Source: Dyadobacter beijingensis DSM 21582
GTDB taxonomy: Bacteria; Bacteroidota; Bacteroidia; Cytophagales; Spirosomataceae
Direction: 5' to 3'
Assembly: GCF_000382205.1 (NCBI RefSeq)
Contig: NZ_KB907786.1
Span: forward strand, 682,001 to 746,000
Length of the DNA stretch: 64,000 nucleotides
A program made the position numbers and the translations under genes. The notes under the pieces were generated by a model. It saw only the letters and a list, made by a program, of their open reading frames with translations, was not told the origin of the DNA and made no database searches. Shown here one piece after another: positions 9,720 to 16,039 of the stretch (position 1 is the first letter of the stretch; every line of letters starts with the position of its first letter).

Positions 9720-11198
9720 ATGAAAGGTTTTATAAAAAATAGTGTCTTGCTGTTCGCAGCACTTTCACTAGGCTCTTGTAACGATTGGCTCGATGTAAAC
9801 GAAGACCCGAACAACCCGACCAACGTGTCGCCGGAGTTTGTGTTGCCGGCTGCACAGGCATCCGTCGTAGGTGCCGTGGGAGGTGATTTTGCGATCATCG
9901 GCGGCCTTTGGTCGCAGCACTGGACACAATCCAATGCCAGCTCGCAATACCGCAACATCGATTCGTACGACCTCAATCCATCAGACTACAATATCGCGTG
10001 GACAGAATTGTACGCGGGCGGTCTGAACGACTTCGAGGACGTAAAAAACAAGGCGACCACGATAGGCAACAACAATATGGTGTTGCAGGCGGTAGCCGTG
10101 CAAAGCTACGGTTTCCAGATGCTGGCCGACTTTTTCGACAAAATCCCGCTGAGCGAGGCATTGCAGGTGGAATCGAACAAAGCCCCTAAGTACGACGATG
10201 GCCCGGCCGTTTACGCCGAATTGCTGAAAAGACTCGATGCCGCCCTGGCGCTCGACTTTAACAACGGCAAATCTACCGCCGTCGCTTCCGACCTCGTTTA
10301 CGGCGGTCTGAGCGCTGCAAGCCAGATAGATCAGTGGAAACGCTTCGTGAACACGCTGAAACTGAAAATGTACCTGCGCCAGACGGCCAGTGCCAATTCA
10401 GCCCAGGCGATCGCGGCGATTAAGGCGATGCTGGATGCCAACACGGCATTCCTCGACGACGATGCAGCCGTGACCAAGTTCGTGGACGAGCCCAACCGCA
10501 GTAATCCTTTGTACGAAACGAACGTTCGCCAGCTGAATACCGGAACAAACCTCCGTTTGAGCCGCACCTTGCAGAGTTATCTGCAGGCAAACGGCGACGA
10601 TGCCAGGCTTGCCGCCTATTTCACGCCGGGGGCAACCGGCCAGGCCGGCCTCGCGCAGGGTGACTACAACAGCACCGTGGCCCCCGCCACACCGAGCGTG
10701 GCGAAAATGACCGCAACGGATCCTTTCTATTTTTTCAGTATCGACGAAGTACACTTCCTGCTCGCCGAAGCCTACCTGCGTACCGGCAATGACGCCAAAG
10801 CGAAGGAGTTTTACGACAAAGCGGTTGCGGAAGCCTACGCGAAATTCAACATCGTATTCGATGCCAAGAAAATCGCTGCCGGAGGCGTTTATGCATATCC
10901 GACTGCCGGAACCGTAGAAGCCAAAGTCAAAGCGATCATCTATCAGAAATGGGTGGCGATGTTCCGTCAGGGGTACGAATCCTTCTGGGATCAGGCGCGA
11001 ACCGGGTATCCGGAAGCTTCGCCTGTGGCCGTTACCGATGCCAAATATGTGCCGGGCCAATGGACATCGTCCGTAACCGCCGTGACACAAGGCCGGGCGC
11101 TGCCGAAACGCGTACCTTATGTAGCTGCATCCCGCGACGTGAACCCCAACACGCCTGCCGCAGTGCCTGTTACCGCCAAGGTTTGGTGGATGAAATAA
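9720..11198 (+). CDS. SusD-like outer-membrane lipoprotein (SusD-like_2 type)
   Basis: This 492-residue surface lipoprotein forms the lid of the SusC encoded just upstream. The lipobox is LGSC (Cys20). It is followed by NDWLDVNEDPNNPTNVSPEFVLP and GGLWSQHWTQSNASSQY, both typical of the SusD-like_2 family. Later segments such as FFSIDEVHFLLAEAYLRTGNDAKAKEFYDKAV are TPR-like. A conserved YQKWVAMFRQGYESFWDQARTGYP lies near residue 405. The spacing of 11 bases to susC and 25 bases to the next lipoprotein indicates one transcript. It is the positional equivalent of BT2263. Family assignment is firm; ligand identity is inferred. Confidence 0.93.
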   Translation: MKGFIKNSVLLFAALSLGSCNDWLDVNEDPNNPTNVSPEFVLPAAQASVVGAVGGDFAIIGGLWSQHWTQSNASSQYRNIDSYDLNPSDYNIAWTELYAGGLNDFEDVKNKATTIGNNNMVLQAVAVQSYGFQMLADFFDKIPLSEALQVESNKAPKYDDGPAVYAELLKRLDAALALDFNNGKSTAVASDLVYGGLSAASQIDQWKRFVNTLKLKMYLRQTASANSAQAIAAIKAMLDANTAFLDDDAAVTKFVDEPNRSNPLYETNVRQLNTGTNLRLSRTLQSYLQANGDDARLAAYFTPGATGQAGLAQGDYNSTVAPATPSVAKMTATDPFYFFSIDEVHFLLAEAYLRTGNDAKAKEFYDKAVAEAYAKFNIVFDAKKIAAGGVYAYPTAGTVEAKVKAIIYQKWVAMFRQGYESFWDQARTGYPEASPVAVTDAKYVPGQWTSSVTAVTQGRALPKRVPYVAASRDVNPNTPAAVPVTAKVWWMK

Positions 11199-11223
11199 AC
11201 AAAGGTCATTGATAACAGAAATT

Positions 11224-11856
11224 ATGAAAAGAGGAATAAAACTGATAATGATAGCCCTGACCTTGTTTGCCACATTCTCGTGCGAAGAAGATAAGGTCAC
11301 GGAAGGAATCTCCACGATTACCTACTATCCCGTCATCACATTGAAAGGTGAGCAGTGGAACCAGGTGGCAGTGGGAGGTACATTCACCGATCCGGGCGCA
11401 ACCGCCAAGGAAGGCGAAGCCGATATTACGGTGAAAGTGAGCGGCACGGTGGACACCAAAACGCCGGGCGTGTATGTCATCCAGTACGACGCGGTAAACA
11501 AGGACGGCTACTCGTCCACCGAATACCGCTACGTAGGGGTAATATCAGCCGCCGCGACGACGGACATCACCGGAAGCTACAAGCGGAATGCAGGTGCATT
11601 GGGCGTATCGAAAGTGACGAAAGTGAGCGGGAACCTGTACAAAGCCGATAACGTCGGCGGTGTGGCCGTTCCGGCGCCGGGCGACGCCGTTTTCTTTTAT
11701 TATTACGATAAAGGCAAACTCGGCGTTCCTTACCAGCTGACCCCCGGTAACGCATTTGAATGTACCAATGCGACCATCAAGGAAGGGGTTTCTTACAGCT
11801 GGGTCGTGATCAACCCAGGCTACGGTACAGCGCTTCGTACTTTTGAAAAACAATAA
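11224..11856 (+). CDS. Lipoprotein with Ig-like (DUF5011/DUF5012-type) domain
   Basis: This is a 210-residue accessory lipoprotein of the susCD operon. The signal peptide ends in ATFSC (Cys20), so the mature protein is probably surface-exposed and lipid-anchored. Residues about 35-105 carry a beta-rich Ig-like repeat with the signature VGGTFTDPGATAKEG, a VSGTVDTKTPGVYVIQYDAVNKDG stretch and EYRYVGV. The C-terminal half (TDITGSYKRNAG... to the end) resembles the BT_2262-type lipoprotein. The ATG at 11,224 is used because it begins the signal peptide; a TTG five codons earlier is possible but less likely. In the Bacteroides counterpart this protein associates with the SusCD complex. Its biochemical role is unknown. 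Confidence 0.8.
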   Translation: MKRGIKLIMIALTLFATFSCEEDKVTEGISTITYYPVITLKGEQWNQVAVGGTFTDPGATAKEGEADITVKVSGTVDTKTPGVYVIQYDAVNKDGYSSTEYRYVGVISAAATTDITGSYKRNAGALGVSKVTKVSGNLYKADNVGGVAVPAPGDAVFFYYYDKGKLGVPYQLTPGNAFECTNATIKEGVSYSWVVINPGYGTALRTFEKQ

Positions 11857-11866
11857 AATTGACGTT

Positions 11867-12367
11867 ATGAAATATATAAAGTATTCTCTGATATTATTGG
11901 TGTTCGCACTGGCATCCTGCGACCTTGGCGACGAGCCTGCCATTGAAGGTACAAAGCTGAAAGCGATGTGCGGCGAATGGTACGTACAGCTCTACTCGGG
12001 TGGCGAGGACCAGGGGATCGGCTACCACCTGATCACCACCGCCAATACGGCCGAAAACAATGAGACAGACCTCATTGTAGACGACCACGGATTGCTGACA
12101 CCCTACGAGTATCCTCCGATCAAGGTGATTTCGAAGGTAACCCTGGGTGGTATGACGTTCAATGCAACACCCGACCTGCCGAACATGAATGCAGGAGAAA
12201 GCGCAGTGTCGATCCTCGAAGGTAAGATCCTGAAAGGCGGCGCTACGTCCACCGGAGGCAACAAAACAGACTCGATTTATGTAAAATTCGAGTTCAAAGC
12301 CGTGCCGGGTGAAATATACGAATACGCAGGTTACCGCCGGACAGGTTTCCTCGAAGACGAACATTAA
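11867..12367 (+). CDS. Lipid_bd-family (lipocalin-like) lipoprotein
   Basis: This is the last gene of the four-gene uptake unit, 166 residues. The lipobox is ALASC (Cys18), followed by DLGDEPAIEGTKLKAMCGEWYVQLY, which resembles the N-terminus of the PF12888 (Lipid_bd) lipoproteins found as BT2261-like partners of SusCD. The predicted fold is a small beta-barrel. The C-terminus ends with the conserved-looking YEYAGYRRTGFLEDEH. The ATG at 11,867 lies 10 bases after the previous stop and is preferred to an in-frame start at 11,843 that overlaps it. A terminator follows directly. The family name reflects sequence resemblance only; lipid binding is not shown. Confidence 0.75.
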   Translation: MKYIKYSLILLVFALASCDLGDEPAIEGTKLKAMCGEWYVQLYSGGEDQGIGYHLITTANTAENNETDLIVDDHGLLTPYEYPPIKVISKVTLGGMTFNATPDLPNMNAGESAVSILEGKILKGGATSTGGNKTDSIYVKFEFKAVPGEIYEYAGYRRTGFLEDEH

Positions 12368-12388
12368 TACACGGTCCATCCCAGCGTC

Positions 12389-12422
12389 AAGGCCTTACCC
12401 CTAGTGGGTAGGGCCTTTTTAT
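12389..12422 (+). terminator. Intrinsic terminator after the four-gene uptake operon
   Basis: Inverted arms AAGGCCTTACCC (12389-12400) and GGGTAGGGCCTT (12406-12417) pair with one mismatch around a 5-base loop and run into a T-tract. The hairpin separates the lipoprotein gene from the M20 gene, which begins at 12,479. Confidence 0.8.
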
Positions 12423-12478
12423 TGTAGAATATCTTTCCGATCTTGAAAAACCTGATCCTTTTATTACAACAGTAGAAA

Positions 12479-13828
12479 ATGAAAACTCCTTTTACGAAAA
12501 GCATTGCCAATAACCTGCTCCGTGTTTCCGCAGCTGCATTACTAACCGGCCTTTGCACACCAATGGCCATCGCGCAATCCCCGCTCGCGAAGTCGATCGA
12601 CCAGAAGGCGCCGGCTCTGGAAAAGAAGCTTGTGGAGTGGCGCCGCGATTTTCACCAGAACCCGGAGCTCGGCAACCGCGAGTTCAAAACTGCCGAAAAG
12701 GTCGCCAGCCATTTGAAGCAACTCGGCATTGAGGTACAAACCGGCGTGGCGCATACCGGCGTCGTCGGGATTCTGAAAGGAGGGAAACCAGGCCCGGTAG
12801 TAGCATTACGGGCCGATATGGACGGCTTGCCGGTGACCGAGCGGGTGGATGTGCCATTCAAATCGAAGGTGACTACGGAATACAATGGCCAGAACACGGG
12901 CGTCATGCATGCCTGCGGGCACGATACGCACGTCGCGATCCTGATGGGCGTCGCCGAGGTGCTGGCGCCGATGAAAAACGACCTGCCGGGGACGATCAAA
13001 TTCATTTTCCAGCCTGCCGAAGAAGGCGCCCCGCAAGGCGAGGAAGGGGGAGCGGAGCTGATGGTGAAGGAAGGCGTGCTGGAAAATCCGAAAGTGGAAG
13101 CAGTTTTTGGCCTGCATATCGATTCCCAGATTGAAGTCGGCAAGATCGCCTACCGCCCCGGAGCGACGATGGCGGCGGTGGATTTTTTCAGTATCGATGT
13201 AAAGGGAAAACAGACGCACGGCGCGTATCCGTGGTCGGGCGTGGACCCGATCGTGACGTCGTCGCAGATCGTGAATGCATTACAAACGATCGTAAGCCGC
13301 AATCTGAACCTCACGCAGGCGCCCGCGGTGGTGACGATCGGCGCCATTCATGGAGGCGTAAGGCAGAACATCATCCCCGAATCCGTGAAAATGATCGGTA
13401 CCATCCGCACGTTCGACGAGGGCATGCATACGTATGTGCACAAGCGTATCAAGGATATTTCAAGTCACATTGCGGAAAGCGCCGGGGCTACCGCGACGGT
13501 TGATATAGACATTATGTACCCCGTTACCTATAACGACGAGGCGTTGACGGCCAAAATGATCGGGACGCTGGAAAATGTGGCGGGAAAGGAGAATGTGAAT
13601 GTGATCCCGGCCAAGACCGGTGCGGAAGATTTCTCGTATTACCAGCAGAAGGTACCGGGTTTCTTCTTCTTTCTGGGCGGTATGCCAAAAGGGAAAAGTG
13701 TCGCCGAGGCAGCGCCGCACCACACGCCTGATTTTTATGTAGATGAGGGCAGCCTCGTGCTCGGTGTGCGTTCGATCGCCCGCCTCGCAACGGATTACCT
13801 CGAAAAAAGTAAGGCGAAAGCCAGATAG
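12479..13828 (+). CDS. Exported M20 family metallo-amidohydrolase
   Basis: This 449-residue protein of the M20D group hydrolyses N-acyl amino acids, amino-acid conjugates or short peptides with a di-metal centre. The N-terminal stretch up to AIAQ (about residue 33) is a signal peptide, so it should act in the periplasm. Visible family motifs are RRDFHQNPELGNRE (55-68), the metal-binding HACGHDTH (144-151), the catalytic FQPAEEG (177-183), and a C-terminal GAEDFSYY. A lid/dimerisation domain lies between about 200 and 325. It follows the putative peptide-import operon, so it may process imported peptides or N-acylated amino acids; the intervening terminator means co-transcription would depend on read-through. 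It is convergent with the SDR gene, 13 bases apart. Confidence 0.93.
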   Translation: MKTPFTKSIANNLLRVSAAALLTGLCTPMAIAQSPLAKSIDQKAPALEKKLVEWRRDFHQNPELGNREFKTAEKVASHLKQLGIEVQTGVAHTGVVGILKGGKPGPVVALRADMDGLPVTERVDVPFKSKVTTEYNGQNTGVMHACGHDTHVAILMGVAEVLAPMKNDLPGTIKFIFQPAEEGAPQGEEGGAELMVKEGVLENPKVEAVFGLHIDSQIEVGKIAYRPGATMAAVDFFSIDVKGKQTHGAYPWSGVDPIVTSSQIVNALQTIVSRNLNLTQAPAVVTIGAIHGGVRQNIIPESVKMIGTIRTFDEGMHTYVHKRIKDISSHIAESAGATATVDIDIMYPVTYNDEALTAKMIGTLENVAGKENVNVIPAKTGAEDFSYYQQKVPGFFFFLGGMPKGKSVAEAAPHHTPDFYVDEGSLVLGVRSIARLATDYLEKSKAKAR

Positions 13829-13841
13829 CAGGCCATTGCGG

Positions 13842-14642
13842 CTACTCCGGAACGTTCTTCCTGACCTGGTCAAACAGCAGGTTCGGGAAGAACCTTTTGA
13901 GGTAAATGGCTGCCACTTCCTTGAAGCCCCCGATGTAAATTTCTTTTTTATCATTCCTGACTGCATTCAGGATTTTCTCTGCGCACACATCGGCTGGAAT
14001 GCCCTGCGCCTGGTTGCTATCCATTTTGCCAAACTTGTCACCCGCAGCATTCAATGCATTCAGGGAAATATTGGTGCGGATGTAACCAGGGCAAATGGTA
14101 GTGACCTTGATATTGTGCCGGTAACCTTCCGCCCGCAGCGAGTCGTAAAAGCCCTGCAATGCGTGTTTGGCGGCATTATAGCCCGAGCGCATAATCGTCC
14201 CGATTTTCCCGGCGACACTGCTCATTACAATGAAATGCCCCGATTGCCGGGCGATCATATGCGGCAAAACGGCCTTGGTAAGCGCCACGGTGCTGAAAAA
14301 ATTTACATTCATCAGGCTTTGGTACACTTCCAGGTCGGTGTCGTTGATGTATGAGCGCTGGCTCACGCCGGCATTGTGCACCATGATATCGATACGCCCG
14401 AAATGCGCGATCACCTCGTCGGTGGCGGGTTTTGCCTGGTCGAACTGCGTAACGTCCATCGGGAGTATAAGCACATCGCGGGCGGGTAATGCCGTTTGCT
14501 GTTTTACCCTTTCCAACTCTTCGCGGCGCCGGGCCGTCAGCACGAGCTTCGCACCCTCGCGGGCAAAAGCCATCGTCAACGCCTCGCCGATGCCGGACGA
14601 TGCGCCGGTAATCCAGACCACCTTATCTTTGAAATTCGTCAT
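13842..14642 (-). CDS. SDR family NAD(P)-dependent oxidoreductase
   Basis: This is a classical short-chain dehydrogenase of 266 residues. The cofactor loop TGASSGIG is at 12-19, the structural NAG at 90-92, and the catalytic Ser near 141-142 with Tyr155 and Lys159 (YNAAK). The TARRREEL segment after the second strand favours NADP(H), by analogy with the DHRS7-like group. No signal peptide is visible, so it is cytoplasmic. It follows the LD-carboxypeptidase gene by 9 bases on the same strand and may be co-transcribed with it. The substrate cannot be read from the sequence. Confidence 0.9.
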   Translation of the reverse strand: MTNFKDKVVWITGASSGIGEALTMAFAREGAKLVLTARRREELERVKQQTALPARDVLILPMDVTQFDQAKPATDEVIAHFGRIDIMVHNAGVSQRSYINDTDLEVYQSLMNVNFFSTVALTKAVLPHMIARQSGHFIVMSSVAGKIGTIMRSGYNAAKHALQGFYDSLRAEGYRHNIKVTTICPGYIRTNISLNALNAAGDKFGKMDSNQAQGIPADVCAEKILNAVRNDKKEIYIGGFKEVAAIYLKRFFPNLLFDQVRKNVPE

Positions 14643-14651
14643 ATCTGTCGG

Positions 14652-15584
14652 CTATACCGCTGTCGAAACTGGTAGAAATTGTAAACGCGCCCCGTTTTCG
14701 GAAACGCTGAACGCGGCCGGCATGCCCACGCCCATCGCGCGGTTGTCGCCCACATGGCCTACGGGGAAATTGAAACAAACCGGGTAGTTGAACTCTGCGA
14801 CATGTTCCGCAATGATCTCGTCGGAATCCTTACCGAATGTCGGGCTGTTGTTGTCCTTCATATCGGTAAACTGCCCGACGACCAGCCCCGCCAGCCGCGA
14901 AAGCTTGCCCGACCGTTTCAGCTGGATCATCATACGGTCGAGGTTATAGAGGTATTCGTTGATGTCTTCGATGAAAAGGATCTTTCCGTCCGTATCGATA
15001 TCCGTCGCCGAGCCTATCATATGGGCCAGCAGACAGAGGTTGCCGCCCACGACTTGGGCGGTCGCCTGCCCGTGGCGGTTCAAGGCATGGCCTGCCACGG
15101 CATATTCGGGCATTTCGCCAAAAAGCATTTGCCGCAAAGATTCGGCTGCGGTTTCCGCGCCTACACACGTGATGGTTTTAGCCATCGGCGCGTGGATACT
15201 GGCGAAACCCAGCTGATAAGTTCTGGAAAGGAAGGCCGTCAGGTCGCTGAAACCGACGATCCATTTCGGATTTTCGAGGAATTGGTCAAAATTCAGCCCA
15301 TCTACAATCCGGGAGCATCCATACCCGCCGCGTGCCGCGATGATCGCTTTAACAGAATGATCGTCCAGCATCTGCTGCACATCGTTCAGGCGGTCTTCGT
15401 CCGTTGCAGAAAACTGGTTGTAAGCACTTCGAAGCGTTGTTCCTTCAACCACTTCCAGGCCCCATTGCGCTGTAAAAAGCCTTATCCCGGCCACCAGATC
15501 TTCATACTTCACAATACTCGCCGGAGCCACCACCCCGATACGATCACCGGGTTTCAGAAATGCAGGAAATTGGATTGGGTTCAT
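14652..15584 (-). CDS. LD-carboxypeptidase, peptidase family S66
   Basis: Enzymes of this family remove the terminal D-alanine from murein tetrapeptides at the L,D bond during cell-wall recycling. The 310-residue protein has the expected length, with PGDRIGVVAPAS at the N-terminus, RGGYGCSRI (85-93), and a Ser-Glu-His set that fits the family: Ser113 in GFSD, Glu206 in FIEDINEY and His277 in VGHVGDNR. No signal peptide is seen, as for cytoplasmic LdcA enzymes. The same strand also carries, two genes upstream, a NagZ-like GH3/serine hydrolase fusion that also fits muropeptide turnover. Some S66 members cleave microcin C7 instead, so the assignment is to family rather than exact substrate. Confidence 0.92.
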   Translation of the reverse strand: MNPIQFPAFLKPGDRIGVVAPASIVKYEDLVAGIRLFTAQWGLEVVEGTTLRSAYNQFSATDEDRLNDVQQMLDDHSVKAIIAARGGYGCSRIVDGLNFDQFLENPKWIVGFSDLTAFLSRTYQLGFASIHAPMAKTITCVGAETAAESLRQMLFGEMPEYAVAGHALNRHGQATAQVVGGNLCLLAHMIGSATDIDTDGKILFIEDINEYLYNLDRMMIQLKRSGKLSRLAGLVVGQFTDMKDNNSPTFGKDSDEIIAEHVAEFNYPVCFNFPVGHVGDNRAMGVGMPAAFSVSENGARLQFLPVSTAV

Positions 15585-15652
15585 TCAAAATGCTTTCAGT
15601 ACAACGCTTTGCAGCGCCGACAAATGTATTAAAATTCCTTCGAAATGGTCGA

Positions 15653-15973
15653 TTACACAAAAATCACATCCTGCACGAGCGTGCTGCCCATTTCGCGGTT
15701 GATGAGCTCTATGATCTTGCCTTTGGCGCGGAAAAGTTCGTTGCGGAGAGGGGCGGATTCGATTTGCAGAAAGAGAATGCCGTCTTTGATATACACCTTC
15801 TTGGTGCGGGTGGCAATGGCCGAGCCCATGATCTTGTCCCAATGCGCCACCACGTACGACTGGTCGAAACGGCTGCGCAGCTTGTACCTATCCAGCATTT
15901 GATCGATCGCATCCTTCAACGGCGTAACGCCGGGCCGCCGGGAAGCTTTTTCTTTGTCAAACCGATAGTACAT
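15653..15973 (-). CDS. DUF721 (DciA-like) protein
   Basis: This is a 106-residue cytoplasmic protein of the DUF721 family. The conserved HWDKIMGSAIATRTKKVYIKDGILFLQI core (about 44-71) and the following RNELFRAKGKIIELIN helix are visible. DciA, the best-studied member of this group, loads the replicative helicase, and bacterial DUF721 proteins lacking a neighbouring DnaC are usually assumed to act likewise. This copy is short and consists essentially of the KH-like domain. The flanking genes are unrelated, which is normal for this family. Role by homology only. Confidence 0.8.
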   Translation of the reverse strand: MYYRFDKEKASRRPGVTPLKDAIDQMLDRYKLRSRFDQSYVVAHWDKIMGSAIATRTKKVYIKDGILFLQIESAPLRNELFRAKGKIIELINREMGSTLVQDVIFV

Positions 15974-16039
15974 AGCGATAACCTTGTTCGTGAGTGTTAC
16001 AAAGGTAGCAAGATCAGGGCTCGGTGCGAGTAACCGGGG

